Shown piece after piece: positions 1 through 11,520 of a DNA stretch of 64,000 nucleotides (position 1 is the stretch's first letter; every line of letters starts with the position of its first letter). The DNA comes from Toxorhynchites rutilus septentrionalis. Taxonomy: Eukaryota; Arthropoda; Insecta; Diptera; Culicidae. The translations under genes and the position numbers were made by a program. Under the pieces are notes generated by a model. It searched no databases. It saw only the letters and a list, made by a program, of their open reading frames with translations, and was not told the DNA's origin. The stretch lies in contig NC_073746.1 in assembly GCF_029784135.1 (NCBI RefSeq), positions 147,626,556-147,690,555 of the forward strand, in the 5' to 3' direction.

Positions 1-306
1 CTTGATGCGGGTTAAAAGTAAAACGCAGCAAGAAAAAATCGTGTTAATAAAAAGGGTTTAAAACAAACAAAAAAAGATAGTTTTTTTTTCAGATTTTGAC
101 GGAAAATAGACAAAGTAGACAAAGTAGAAATTTTATTATTTTTAGGGTATCAAGACCAGAGAAATGATCATTTTCTGTTGAACTCACATTTATTGCATTA
201 GCGCTATGTCGACAAGGACATTAAAAATATTTTGAACTCTGCTTTCTGCAGCTCAGCCGATCATTTACTTCCCAAATTGTAATATTTAGGTAATAAGCTG
301 AATTAA

Positions 307-584
307 GGTAGCCCGGTGTAACGATCGAAATTTCCACGTTTTTTTCATAATTTTTTTTTAACAAGAAAATAAAATACGATCGTTTTGAATTAGTTACATG
401 TTTTTTATAGTGTTTTAAAATATAGAAAAAAAAAGATTATTATTCTGCAGACTTTATTTTAATGAACTTATCTTATAATATACATAAAACAAAAAAAAAG
501 ATATAGTATGTTTTTAAGATATTTTTCTTCCGAAAAATGTTGAACAAAATCGATTTTTTGAACCCGTCACACCGGGCTACAACC
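307..584. mobile_element. TTAA-flanked MITE
   Basis: A 278-bp non-coding AT-rich element lies between TTAA at 303-306 and TTAA at 585-588. The ends are imperfect inverted repeats: the left starts GGTAGCCCGGTGTAACG and the reverse complement of the right starts GGTTGTAGCCCGGTGTGACG, differing by a 3-bp indel and one substitution. TTAA duplications with short inverted repeats are typical of piggyBac-related MITEs; the superfamily is inference because no transposase remnant is present. Confidence 0.7.
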
Positions 585-588
585 TTAA

Positions 589-3500
589 TTAAATAAATCT
601 CCATGCTTCTAAACACAGTCCACAAGCACCTTAAAACATCCAATGTTATAAAATTGCAAATAATCATTCAAAAGAAATACTTTTTTCTGCTTAGATGGTA
701 GTCATGGAAAAGAAAGTGCGAAATAAGATCTCCTCAACTGCTGTAAAAAATCTATTGTACTCCCTCTATGCTTCAAGGCTCGACATTTTCATCCACGGTT
801 ACAGACTTCCAGAGGATAGATATGTCCCTCAGCTATGTGCTCCGGAAATACCCCACTGTCTGCAATGATTCTCGGAAAAGAGCATTAATGCACTGCCGTG
901 TACTACTCCGATGCGATTGCCAAGATAGTTATGTATAATACACCTCCGGGGGCGAATGAGAAATCCTACCGATTGCATCCATATACACCCACACCCCGCT
1001 ACATCACCGGTACGACAGTAATAGGAAGACACTTCACACGACGGCACAGTGGTAGGAAAACGACAGTGAAAGTTGAAATGAAGCTGGCATTCGTCTCCTC
1101 CTAGAAGTGTGGTTTGCTGTCACCACGGTTGATGGACCCCGAAATGGGAGTTTGGTGGAAACATTGTTGCTAGGAGCATATTGCTGGTACGCCACGAAAA
1201 AAATTAAACAGCGGTCGTTTCATTTTTGTTTGGTATTGAATTAAGACTGGATTATTTATCGTAGGAATCTTTTGCACGAAGACCAAGTATTTAAACATAA
1301 TATTCAGTTCATTTCTGCAGTGTGGAAACGAAAATAAAGGTGATATTTTAAGAAAAATTAAGGTGGCATGAGTGCTCTCCATCATCATTATCACAAGTTA
1401 ATTATGTTATTCTAAAAAATTGTGGGGAATCCCCGATTCGTCCAGTGCCAACGAACGCAAGGAAAAATTACCTGAAAATTGTTCGGTGTTGGAATTTTAT
1501 CAGCTTGCGTATCATTCATACTCAAATATGAACTCAAATCCGAATTTTCGTATGATAAAAGAGAAGGCTATTAAATAACGAGACAGACACAGCCACAAAA
1601 ATTACCACTACGTTTACAAAAATCTGTCGTCTTTCAAAGAGATTTATAAACAGAATAGATGACACATCTGATGAACTTCAGAAAATTTGGAGGTGTGTTA
1701 TCATATCCGATGACACGTTAGGTTTAGATCTTGGTTTCGACACTTATCCAATGGGTGTCCTGCAGCGACAAGCGCTCTCAAATTATCACAAAGTTCAAAA
1801 CAATAGCTCGAACAAGATAACGCCTTATTGAGCACTGATCAAATGGATCCGCTACAACACTCAGGAAAAAAACAGCCATTCGAACGGAAATACAAAACCT
1901 GATAAGCACTTGCTTTATCCGCTCCATTACGGACTGTAATTCGTACATGCTTTGCATATCAATGAATTCAATAGTACCTCATTCAATCCCTTAGCAATTG
2001 TTGGCCAAGCAAAATCAACAGCAACCGAACCGATCAGCCAATATAATTACGATTTGACACTCGGCCCATGAAGCTCCTCGGCTTCCTACAAAATTACTCA
2101 ACGCTTCGTAATTGTCGATAAAAATTTCCCTCTTCCTGTATTATGGTTCTTCAAATTGAAATGCGCTGCTTCCGGTAAAAGTATATCAATTTCAGCGAGA
2201 GTATGCCGAGATCTCAATATATTTTTTTATCAATAAACAAGATAATCAGCGACCGTCAGTAACATGAGATGAACAACGAATCATTACAAAAATGCCATGA
2301 ACTGTTGCCAGTAATAGCATAGCTACCGCCAGGAGCAATTCAAACGGGGAATCGAGATTGTAGATGAATGAGCCCACACACAGCAAGCCGGATGCATCTC
2401 CCGTGTGTGGGTGTTTTCTGGACCAGAACCCAAAACGTTTGGTTTCGCTGGGCAACTCGGCGAACGAGAATGAGCATTCCCGAGCAACGTCTGAAGCGGC
2501 ACAAATGCTGGCACGTTATTCGGATTTCAATTTGCATACCTTTTCTGATGCGGAGAATTTTTTGTCTGCGTTTTCTCGCTAAAAATGGCACGCTTTCTCG
2601 TTGCCATATTGGTAATGCTTTTTCATTGTTACGGATTGGTTTTCCAGCATGTTGGACGAATGATGACCAACAACAATCGTTTTATTACAATATTTTTAAT
2701 CCTACGTATATTAACCCTTTACGTTCGTATGTTTGCCCTCCGCACCAAGAATCCATACTCATATTATACTTTATTCAACAATGTATCAGTTCACACTTTC
2801 CTGAACAAATCTTAATCTCTAGTGAGTCTGCTAACGAATTAAAACGGTGCTCTTATGAATAAAAAATAAAGGTACTCAGTATAACTAAAAGCTATCACCC
2901 ATGTTTGAGTGAAGGCATATTGGAAAACACTATGCATTTTGGCAATGTGTAGATGTGAAAAGCAAGAATCGTTCTATATGTTGAAATTAAAAAAAAAAAG
3001 TGGATTATATCTATGATATAATCGCAAGGTTGACATGGGACTACCGTTGCCTTAGTGATCATTTGTGTGTATCAGAGATTGAAATGCTCGCTGATTTCAG
3101 TGAAAAAACATCCGTTTTCGCCCACAGGAAAAAAATATTTTATAATATAGGAGGCAAAAGAATGTTATACGTTCACTTTGATTCTCGCGAGAAACGCAGA
3201 GCCGATTTTTATTTTTCGGAGAGTTATGACTCCGAGTTCACTTCTTCAGTACAGCTGAAAACATTACATGGAAACATGCGGTGACATCGTATTTCATCGT
3301 AAAGTGAAGATGAGAACGGTTAATATTTTTACAATTCAGACGCTGTCCAAATGCAGGTCGTTTATACGCTGTCTAAACAGGCTATCGTTGGTAAAGTTTG
3401 CTCTGATTGTTCGCTCCGTATTGTCAGTACTAAATAAGAGACGAAAAAGCATTCTCGTTGAACTTCAGAGGGGGAAATTTTCCCACATCTCTTTCTCTCT

Positions 3501-3690
3501 GAAAAATAATTTTCGGTGAAAAGGAAGAGACGAAAATTCCAACATTACACGACTCATCGGAAACTATATTGATTGACTGAATACTTATCTAGCAGCCGAG
3601 CGAGAATTTCGAGCTCTGGTCGGTATTGATTAAATTATTGATTGAATAACCAGAAGATTTTTACCAGAAAATTTTTAGAAGAAAAATTAA
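589..3690. other. Unassigned AT-rich DNA
   Basis: About 3.1 kb without a recognisable gene or repeat end. Short open frames occur (for example 2368-2862 plus and 3000-3284 plus), but none shows a domain I recognise and the composition is that of the surrounding spacers. The GC-richer patch near 2350-2520 may be an old repeat fragment; I cannot assign it. Confidence 0.4.
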
Positions 3691-3698
3691 ATCCATGA

Positions 3699-4166
3699 AT
3701 CCATAAAATTAGCAATTTTAGGAACGGGAAAGACGGCTCGATTATTGTTGAGGGTGCGGCAGGGGATAACATTGAAAACTTGAAAAATAACATAGAAAGT
3801 AATCTGGGAGAAAAGTTTAGCGCTGTTGTTCCCAAACCATTAAAACCAAGATTGAAGATATTAGGAATGAGTGATCGATATTCCTCAGACGTTTTCGTTG
3901 ATCTTTTCAAAAGTCAAAATGATGACATCAAGATTGGAGATGTTAAAATTGTTGCAGAATATGAAAACCCACGTTTAAAGTACAACAAATATAATACGAT
4001 TATTGAAGTAGATCATGACACTTATGGATGTCTGATGAGTACTCGTAAAGTAAGCATCGGATGGGATAAGTGTTCAGTTGCTGAGGCCTTTAATGTTCTA
4101 CGTTATTTTAAATGTGGAGAATTCGGGCACAAGAGCAAAGTTTGTAGTAATGAAGATAAATGCTCA
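3699..4166 (+). pseudogene. LINE ORF1 (Gag-like, zinc-knuckle), 5' part
   Basis: An open frame runs from just after a TGA at 3696 and reads into a CCHC knuckle near its end (FKCGEFGHKSKVC). This is the nucleic-acid-binding ORF1 protein expected for CR1/Jockey-type LINEs, which coats the RNA template. The frame is cut at 4166 exactly where the I-clade LINE inserted; the interrupted segment GAAGATAAATGCTCA is repeated at 8991-9005, where the reading frame resumes with further Cys/His motifs. The amino end is missing, so no start codon can be proposed. Confidence 0.75.
4152..4166. repeat. Target site duplication, left copy
   Basis: GAAGATAAATGCTCA, 15 bp, is identical to 8991-9005. The pair flanks the I-clade LINE and lies in the ORF1 frame of the host LINE. 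Confidence 0.92.
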
Positions 4167-4608
4167 TATAGCAGCAAGCCTTGGGAATAAGGTGACGTAT
4201 ATTTCAAATCATCACAATTAAAAACGTATTTTCCGTTCCTTTTTTTTCTGTGATTTTCAGTTATATTCAAGACTATTTTTGACGGTATTTCGAAAGAAGC
4301 CGGGACGATATACTGAGAAGAAAGGAATTTTCTTGAAGTCGGAATTATTTTTCAAGTTTTTTTTTTTGAGTGTGAAGTTGCCATTGGACCCGCTTCAAGG
4401 ATTTTAAAAGTTCTCTATCATTCATCTAGATACATTTAAGATAAGTTTTCGTTTTATTTTTCTTTCACGCATACGTATACATATACATATGCATACACAT
4501 ATTTCATTTTATTAATTTTTTTTTTAAATTTTATCATTTAATATTTACGTGTTCTAAAGAATCTTCTCTCTCATTTTTACGACTCTTTCGACTCTTTTTT
4601 TTTTGAAA

Positions 4609-6021
4609 ATGGAGGGTAATGAACCCTCCGATGCTGAAATGAGGGTCTTAGACCCTCCTCCAGATGATTTTACGGTTTCTTCAGGAAAAAAACAAAAACA
4701 ATCGCAGTCAAACTCTTCGTCTGTACCAAATAGTGACTCTGTTCCTCACTCTTCGACACAATCTCTGCCTAATTCTGCTCAACTTCCACGTATTAGACAA
4801 TACCAGAACGCCCCGGCATCATCGAAAAACCGTTGGGTGGTATTTTTCCGTCCGGAAGGGAAACCTCTAAGAGTATCTCAAATTTGCAAAGACCTGACGT
4901 CTAACTACTCAGGTGTCTTAGAAATGACGAAAGTCAATAAAGATAAACTTCGTGTTGTGCTCTCAAATTACAAAGATGCTAACGCGATAGTGAAAAACTC
5001 TTTGTTCACTAATGAATATAGAGTTTATATTCCGACTCACATTGTTGAAATCGATGGTGTAGTTACGGAAAAATCTCTTCAACTTCAAGATTTTGTAAAA
5101 GCTAAGGGTATCTTCCACAATGCAAATATTCCACATGCTAAAGTTTTGGAGGTGAGATCTCTGAACTCTTTGAAATCTGAGGGTACAGAAAAAAAGTATT
5201 ATCCTTCTGGCTCTTTTAGAATTTCCTTCGAAGGCACAGCACTTCCAAATTATGTGCTTATTGACAAACTTCGTCTTCCAGTTCGGTTATATATTCCTAA
5301 AATAATGACTTGCTTAAATTGCAATCGGTTAGGTCACACTAAAACCTACTGTTGTAATAAAACGAAATGCTCAAAATGTGGAGACGACCATGACGAAGTC
5401 ACTTGTAACAAAGATGTTGATAAATGTATTTTTTGTGGAGATGTTCCTCATACAATTAAGGATTGTCCGAAATACAAATTACGTTCGATGAAACTCAAGC
5501 AATCACTTAAGGATCGTTCTAATCGATCCTTCGCTGATATGCTCAAGGCAGCTTCACCTCAGGTACCCGAGGCTTCAGAAAATCCTTTCTCTCTTTTATC
5601 AGAAGATGATGATTCGGATTCTCAATTTGATCCAGTAATCACAGGAAGAGTCAGGAAGAGAAAAATTGCTTCTTCATCTAAGCCATCTAAAAAAAGAGGA
5701 TTGATCTCTAATAATCCAGAATCTTCTAATTATTCTGCTCCACCCAAGAATAACCCTCCTGGTTGGAGATCTTCAAATTATGACGTTCATTTCCCTGAAT
5801 TGTCAAGCCATTCTCAATTTACTTCTCAATCGGTTCCTGAATCCTCATCTTTTTCAGGAGGTATATCCTTTTCATCAATTGTTCAATGGATTCTTGATTT
5901 TTTCGGAATATCAGATTCAATGAAAGGTTTAATTTTTGCTTGGCTTCCTTCTATCAGCCAGATAGCTAAACAAATGACTTCAAAATGGCCCCTCCTCTCG
6001 ATCATTAATTTCGATGTCTAA
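4609..6021 (+). CDS. I-clade LINE ORF1 protein (Gag-like)
   Basis: A 470-codon uninterrupted frame encodes the RNA-binding ORF1 protein of the retrotransposon, expected to form ribonucleoprotein particles with its own transcript. The ATG at 4609 is the first in frame after a T-rich leader. The N-terminal 75 residues are Ser/Gln/Pro-rich and probably disordered; about residues 75-230 hold a folded region; three CCHC knuckles follow at about residues 235-248, 254-266 and 273-286 (C-X2-C-X4-H-X4-C spacing, with deviations). A Ser-rich linker and a hydrophobic C-terminal stretch (about residues 415-470) end it. The stop overlaps the ORF2 start in ATGTCTAA, which suggests termination-reinitiation for ORF2 translation. 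No disabling mutation is visible. Confidence 0.85.
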   Translation: MEGNEPSDAEMRVLDPPPDDFTVSSGKKQKQSQSNSSSVPNSDSVPHSSTQSLPNSAQLPRIRQYQNAPASSKNRWVVFFRPEGKPLRVSQICKDLTSNYSGVLEMTKVNKDKLRVVLSNYKDANAIVKNSLFTNEYRVYIPTHIVEIDGVVTEKSLQLQDFVKAKGIFHNANIPHAKVLEVRSLNSLKSEGTEKKYYPSGSFRISFEGTALPNYVLIDKLRLPVRLYIPKIMTCLNCNRLGHTKTYCCNKTKCSKCGDDHDEVTCNKDVDKCIFCGDVPHTIKDCPKYKLRSMKLKQSLKDRSNRSFADMLKAASPQVPEASENPFSLLSEDDDSDSQFDPVITGRVRKRKIASSSKPSKKRGLISNNPESSNYSAPPKNNPPGWRSSNYDVHFPELSSHSQFTSQSVPESSSFSGGISFSSIVQWILDFFGISDSMKGLIFAWLPSISQIAKQMTSKWPLLSIINFDV

Positions 6022-8122
6022 TTTATTGGATGAGCCAGGAAAATCCTCTATTTTGCAGTGGAATTGTAGAAGTATTCTTCCTAAACTTGATTCTTTCAAG
6101 CAAATGCTCCATTTTTTGAATTGTGATGCGTTTGCTCTTTCTGAGACATGGCTTCGTTCGGACAATGTGTTAAACATCCATGATTTCAATATTATCCGTT
6201 TAGACCGCAATGATTCCTATGGAGGAGTTCTCCTAGGTATTAGAAAATGCTACCCATTTTACAGGATTCCCCTGCCTTTAGTCACAAGAATTGAAATTCT
6301 TGCGTGTCAGGCACGTATCAAGGGTAAAGATTTATGCATTGCTTCTATTTATATTCCTCCTAGAACTATGCTTAATTATAGAAATCTTGTGAATATTGTT
6401 GAACTTTTACCGCAACCTAATCTTATTTTGGGAGATTTCAACTCTCATGGAATTGGATGGGGTGAGTCTTTTGATGATCGAAGGGCCAATTTGATTTATG
6501 ATCTTTGTGAGGACTTCAACATGGCAATTTTGAATACAGGTGATGTAACAAGAATTGCTCTATCTTCAGGCCACACTAGTTGCTTAGATTTGTCCCTGTG
6601 TTCTTCCTCTTTTTCTTTAGATTGTTATTGGAATGTCATCCAAGATCCACATGGAAGTGATCATTTGCCAATCACTATTTCCATTTCAAATAATTCAAAA
6701 TCGTCTGAAACAACAAATATTCAGCATGATTTATCTAGAAACATTGATTGGAAGAGATTTTCTTCAATTATTTCAGAATCGGTGGCATTAGTTCATGAGT
6801 TACCCCCGCTGGAAGAATATAATTTTCTAACTGGTTTAATTCTTGACAGTGCTATTGATGCTCAGACGAAGCGCTTTCCTGGTAATTCGTTTCGTAGACG
6901 TCCTCCTAATCTATGGTGGGACCAAGAATGTACAAATCTCTATAAAGATAAATCGAACGCGTTCAAGGATTGGCGAAAATTGGGCACCCGTGAACGTTAT
7001 GATAACTACATTTATCTGGAGCGTAAATTCAAAAGCTTCATTAAAGCTAAAAAGAGAGGCTATTGGCGTCATTTTGTAAATGGGCTTTCACGAGAGACTT
7101 CCTTGAGCACTCTTTGGAGAGTTGCCAGACAAATGAGAAATTCATCTCATTCAAATGAAGAAGTTGAATATTCAGGAAGGTGGATTTTTGACTTTGCCAA
7201 GAAGATATGTCCAGACTCAGCTCCCGCACCTTCTCCCTTCTTAGAGACATCTGATGATGTTGAGCCTCCGTTCAGTATGACTGATTTTTCTCTTGCTCTT
7301 CTTTCTTGCAACAACACGGCTCCAGGGTCAGATAGGATCAAATTTAATTTGTTGAAAAATCTACCTGATAATGCGAAGAGACGTTTGTTGAAACTGTTCA
7401 ATGCTTTCCTTGAGCAGAATATTGTTCCGCATGAGTGGCGACAAATTAAAGTTATAGCTATTCTGAAACCTGGTAAACCTGCGTCTGATTATAATTCTTA
7501 TAGACCAATTGCAATGCTATCTTGCATTCGCAAATTACTAGAAAAAATTATTCTCCATCGTTTAGATAGCTGGGTTGAATCTAATAATCTTCTCTCGCCA
7601 TCGCAGTTCGGATTTCGTAGAGGCAAAAAAAAATTGATTAGGTTGTATAAAACAACCATTTTATCTGTTATGGAGTATGGTAGTTTTTGCTTCAGGTCCA
7701 CTGCCTGTTCCCATATTTTGTATCTGGAAAGGATTCAATATCGCTGTTTGCGTATTGCTCTAGGATGTATGCAGTCAACACATACAATGAGCCTAGAAAT
7801 TCTAGCTGGCATACTTCCTACTTCCGTACGTTTTTTCGAGTTATCATTCCGTTTTTTAATACGGTGTGAAACACTTAATCCGAAGGTGATAGCAAACTTT
7901 GAAAAAATGTTGAACTCAGGCTTTAGATCTAGGCGAATGTCTCTATATCATGAATTTATGACTTTGGAAAGTCCATCTACTTTATCTGGTTTCCAGATCA
8001 TTCCTTCAATTTTGTTCAATTCCTCTATTACTATTGACCTGTCAATGAAGGATTATGTGCATAATATTTCAGATGATCTCCGCCATTTAGTTATACCTGC
8101 GATATTCCTGTCAAGGTATTAA
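6014..8122 (+). pseudogene. I-clade LINE ORF2 (endonuclease-RT) with internal RT deletion
   Basis: A 702-codon open frame begins with an apurinic/apyrimidinic endonuclease (LQWNCRS near residue 15, SETWL, ILGDFNSHG, SDHLPITI), which nicks target DNA. The reverse transcriptase starts normally (APGSD near residue 435, YRPIAMLSC, SQFGFRRGK near 535) but then jumps straight to KKLIRLYKTTILSVMEYGSF, a region that normally lies after the catalytic palm. The segments that would carry the FxDxxxAFD and YADD motifs are absent, so the frame is kept but RT activity must be lost. Full-length relatives have ORF2 proteins above 1000 residues. The frame ends at 8122 before RNase H, which survives only in broken form downstream. 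Confidence 0.85.
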
Positions 8123-8990
8123 CATATTGACCCAACCAAATCTTTTTTTACTGATGGATCTTGTCTAAATGAATCCACAGGCTTTAGTATATTCAATATC
8201 AACTTCTTCACTTTCCGTAGGCTTAGTTTACCTTGTTCGGTGTTTGTTGCAGAATTGGCTACAATATACATGGCCTTACTCCATATTCAGACCTTGACCC
8301 CAGATCACTTTTTTATTTTTTCTGATAGTCTCAGCTCTTTAGAGGTACTCCGTTCAGATACTAGATATGTGTCGTATTTCTTATCTGAAATCCATCAACT
8401 TTTAAGTGCTCTGATAACTAGTTCATTTAATATCACTTTTGTATGTTTTGTTCTGAGTTTCAAAATGACAGGTTATCTTTAATAGAAAATTTTCGCAATA
8501 AGGGAATGCCACTTAATTTTCCGATTCGCGACGTTCTGGCTACTCGTAATATTGATGCTATTTCTTCAATTTATGATTCTCTCAAATCCATACACTTCCA
8601 AATATGAATATATATGTTTAGTTTTCCTTTATTGTTTTGATTTTTATTATTAGCGTTTCCTTTTCTCTATTGCAACTTTCTTCTTCAGATTTCGAAAAGT
8701 GAGCAGATTTCATCCCTTCCTCAGTCCCAAGGAGATAGCAAGTTCCTAGGAGATGGACATCTCTGTAACAAGAAGCTTAAACAAGAAGCCTATAATATTA
8801 TGTTATTGTGAATTTTGTCATTATCCATATTGTAACATTTTACGAAAAGATAATAGGGTTTTTATGCCTTTTTGAGAAAGAACATTGGAATTGTTCTACT
8901 CAAATAGGCTTTTCCCTATTCATTAACTCGGCTCATTGTTACTTAATGTTGCTGAGCCATTTGAAAATAAATTTAGTTCAAAAAAAAAAA
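8123..8990 (+). pseudogene. Decayed RNase H region and 3' UTR of the I-clade LINE
   Basis: Just after the ORF2 stop the plus strand still reads FFTDGSC (near 8140), then AELATIYMAL and FSDSLSSLEVL (8250-8350), the first three acidic motifs of a RNase H1 fold, which removes the RNA strand of the RNA-DNA hybrid. Stops and frameshifts separate them and the final His/Asp block is not recognisable. A non-coding 3' UTR follows and ends in an A-run at 8981-8990 against the target duplication. Confidence 0.7.
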
Positions 8991-9005
8991 GAAGATAAAT
9001 GCTCA
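8991..9005. repeat. Target site duplication, right copy
   Basis: GAAGATAAATGCTCA, directly after the A-tail of the I-clade LINE and identical to 4152-4166. Confidence 0.92.
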
Positions 9006-9224
9006 AGATGTAATGAACAACATATAACATCTGGATGCTCGCCAACTGAATTTAAGTGCGTAAATTGTTTAAAAGTTAATCAAGAGCAAAAATTTAAATT
9101 GGACATAAACCACCCAGCTTATAGTACACAGTGTCCAGTGTATCGGAGGCTGCTAGAAAAGATAAAAGCAACATTTTTTCTAGTAAATAGCAACCCAAGG
9201 AAAGAAGATGTGAGAGGAAGTTAG
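9006..9224 (+). pseudogene. CR1-like LINE ORF1, 3' part
   Basis: The frame continues the ORF1 interrupted at 4166: after the duplicated EDKCS it reads CNEQHITSGC and then KCVNCLKVN, further Cys/His motifs of the Gag-like protein, and stops at 9222-9224. An earlier in-frame start at 8808 belongs to the inserted LINE's 3' UTR and is spurious. Confidence 0.7.
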
Positions 9225-9257
9225 AAATGTTGTAGCCCAGCTATATCTACAAATTAT

Positions 9258-9965
9258 GTGGCAAAACGCCAACTTGTAGAAATTTTCCGTCCACGATTAG
9301 TCTTTCTTTCTGAAACTCATATTGTTGATGAGAATTCATTTGATCAATATAGCATCCCGGGTTACAAAGTTGCTTTTTGCCTTTCACATTCCAGACACAC
9401 TGGAGGAGTTGTTATTTACGCAAAAGAATCTATTAAATTCAACATTCGGTTAAACGAATCTGTTGAAAATAATTGGTTCTTGGCAATTTCAGTTAAAAGA
9501 GGTATGCAGATGAGAAATTTTGGAAGTTTGTATCATTCCCCCAGTTCTAGTTATCAGCGATTTTTAGAAATTTTAGAAAACTGGTGGGAGAGTTTCATTG
9601 ACTCCAGTAAATTGAATGTAATTGTTGGTGACTTCAATATTGACTGGCTCAACGTGCAGAATTCGAAGCAATTGAAGCAACTATCTGATTTTTACAACTT
9701 GAAACAGACTGTAACAGAAGTTACAAGAATTTCGGAAAACAGTAGATCTTTGATAGATCACGTTTTCTCTAATTTTAATACAGTTCAATCTTTGATAGAG
9801 GCCAAATTCAAAATAATATTCATGAGACAATTTTTATTTATATTGAGAACGAACAGAGTGAACGTGAAGAAAATAGAGTTAAAATCGAGTGCTGGAACAA
9901 GTATTCAAAGGAAGCACTGTCTCATCTTGTTGCTAGAAACCTGGATTTTACTGCAATAACGGACA
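9258..9965 (+). pseudogene. CR1-like LINE ORF2, endonuclease part
   Basis: The frame encodes most of an apurinic endonuclease: SETHIVDENS, then HTGGVVIYAKES, VIVGDFNIDWLN and SRSLIDHVFSN. The first catalytic Asn block is not clearly preserved, so the 5' edge is uncertain and no ATG is proposed. Near 9800-9840 the frame shifts: a different frame then reads VKIECWNKYSKEALSHLVAR, the expected linker before the RT. The sequence stops at 9971, where antisense LINE DNA is inserted. Confidence 0.75.
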
Positions 9966-9971
9966 ATCTGG

Positions 9972-10119
9972 ATTTATTTATTTTTATTTTTATTGTCGTC
10001 AATCTAAATTGTAGACCAATACATTCTTAATACTACTTAAAACTAAAAATCTAAAGAGAGCTGGCTGGATAATTTATTCGTTTAATTTAAAAGACGATTT
10101 TAACAAGTTACAGAATCAA
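9972..10119 (-). mobile_element. Antisense LINE 3' end fragment 1
   Basis: On the minus strand this segment ends in GACGACAATAAAAATAAAAA followed by further TAAA units, a typical A-rich LINE tail. It is a short 3' fragment without coding sequence and sits against a second, similar tail at 10120. Confidence 0.55.
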
Positions 10120-10575
10120 TTTTTTTTATTTATTTATTTCGTCAAACCAGCGTGGACTAAATATGCTGCCCAAATATTACAGTGAAATTTAACGATATCT
10201 TATGCTATTCAGATAGTCTTTGAGCATTGATCTTGACATGGTTACATCAATTGTTTCACTGTGTTCGTTACAGAGGCTCATCATACGATTAATAGGACTA
10301 TATTTGGCATAATTCGTTCTTCGGTAATCTATGTAAAAAATGTTAGGGTTTCTCAGGTTCCTAATCGGTGCGTAAAAATTCAGGTTTCCTAATATTTCTT
10401 CTGAGTCCACTCGTTGTGAAGCAGCTGTTCTCACTAATATCTTGAAAATGTGTACAAATAGCCTAGTTTTTGAGAAACAAATCAATTTGAAAAATTCGAA
10501 CAGCTGGTACACTTTATCACTCTTGCGTCTCAAACGTAAATGAAATAAAATGTACTCAAAATTTTGTAGAATTAA
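10120..10575 (-). mobile_element. Antisense LINE 3' end fragment 2 with RT C-terminal remnant
   Basis: The minus strand ends in GACGAAATAAATAAATAAAA and, upstream of this tail, encodes about 130 residues resembling the extreme C-terminus of CR1/L2-type ORF2 proteins (YRRTNYAKYSPINRMMSLCN). The element is 5'-truncated. Insertion into the CR1-like LINE was accompanied by loss of roughly 70 codons of host sequence, since the host frame resumes further along at 10576. No clean target duplication was seen. Confidence 0.6.
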
Positions 10576-11520
10576 TATAGAGAACGATTGGAAAAGGTAC
10601 ACCTGCGCGCGGAATATATATTCACAAGCCTTGAAAAAGACAAGATGTGAATATATACAGAGGAAAATCGATCAACATCAGAATAACAGCAAGGAGTTAT
10701 GGAAAATAGTAAAAAGTTTATTTAACACTAAAAATAGTTTATCGCGGTCCATAACTTTTGAAGGTTCAGAAGAACATTCGTAACAAATCATTGCGGAAAA
10801 ATTCAACAGTTATTTCGTGAATAGTGTTCAATTGATCAATCAAAGTATTGAATTGGTCAGTGAGCCATACGAAATAATACAGTCGATAAGCAGCAATAGC
10901 AGATTAGAATGTTTTCTACCCATCACATTTGCAAAATTGAGAGATATTTGTTTTTCCTTGCATAAATCGGCTGGTATCGACAATGTGAACGCAAAAGTGA
11001 TACAAGATTGCTTTCATGTTATTGGACACGAATTGCTAGGCCTGATAAATGAATCATTGCAAACTGGGCACGTGCCTGAAGTTTGGAAGGAATCTCTTGT
11101 GGTTCCCATCCCCAAAGTTAATGGGACGGATAAAGCCGAAGAGTTCCGCCCCATTAACATGTTGCACACATTAGAAAAAAATTTAGAACTTGTTGTGAAA
11201 GGCCAGGTGATGAAATGTATTGACAATAACAGTTTGCTGATACCGGAACAGTCGGGATATCGAGAGGGACACTCTTGTGAGACCGCACTAAATCTGGTGT
11301 TGGCAAAATGGGAAGAGAATGTCGAGGCTAAAGAAACTATTTTTGCGGTGTTCTTGGATTTGAAACGCGCTTTTGAAACAATTTCTAGGGCCTTATTGTT
11401 GCAAACATTGAAGCGCTTTGGAATTGTAGGGACATCATACAAATGGTTTGAAAGCTACTTGTGTGATGGAACTCAAAAGACTCGTTTCAACGATTTTATT
11501 TCTACTCCCATCGATAACAC
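10576..11520 (+). pseudogene. CR1-like LINE ORF2, RT first part
   Basis: The RT resumes after the antisense insertion with the linker (NIYSQALKKTRCEYIQRKI) and then reads the fingers and palm: SAGIDN near 10970, FRPINMLHTLEK, QSGYREGHSCETAL, FAVFLDLKRAFE near 11350 with the first catalytic Asp, and YKWFESYL. A frame break lies near 10782-10817. The frame is cut at 11520 by a SINE; ATCGATAACAC at 11510-11520 is repeated beyond the SINE. Confidence 0.8.
11510..11520. repeat. SINE target site duplication, left copy
   Basis: ATCGATAACAC, identical to 11689-11699, on the 5' side of the SINE. Confidence 0.9.

Larger units (their letters stand above)
4167..8990 (+). mobile_element. I-clade-like LINE inserted in the CR1-like LINE
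   Basis: A 4.8-kb non-LTR retrotransposon with a 5' UTR (4167-4608), ORF1 (4609-6021), ORF2 overlapping it by 8 nt (from 6014), a decayed RNase H region (about 8126-8610) and an A-run ending at 8990. The 15-bp duplication on both sides proves insertion by target-primed reverse transcription into ORF1 of the older LINE. Three CCHC knuckles in ORF1 and RNase H after the RT favour the I clade. An internal deletion in the RT makes this copy non-autonomous. Confidence 0.85.

Noticed and set aside
829..1104. Overlapping open frames as a small gene
   Set aside because: No domain, no start or splice context, and both strands are open by chance in a GC-richer patch.
2246..2862. Possible coding exon
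   Set aside because: Three overlapping frames on both strands and no recognisable protein; insufficient support.
8808..9005. N-terminal extension of the ORF ending at 9224
   Set aside because: It lies in the 3' UTR and A-tail of the inserted I-clade LINE; the true upstream part is at 3699-4166.
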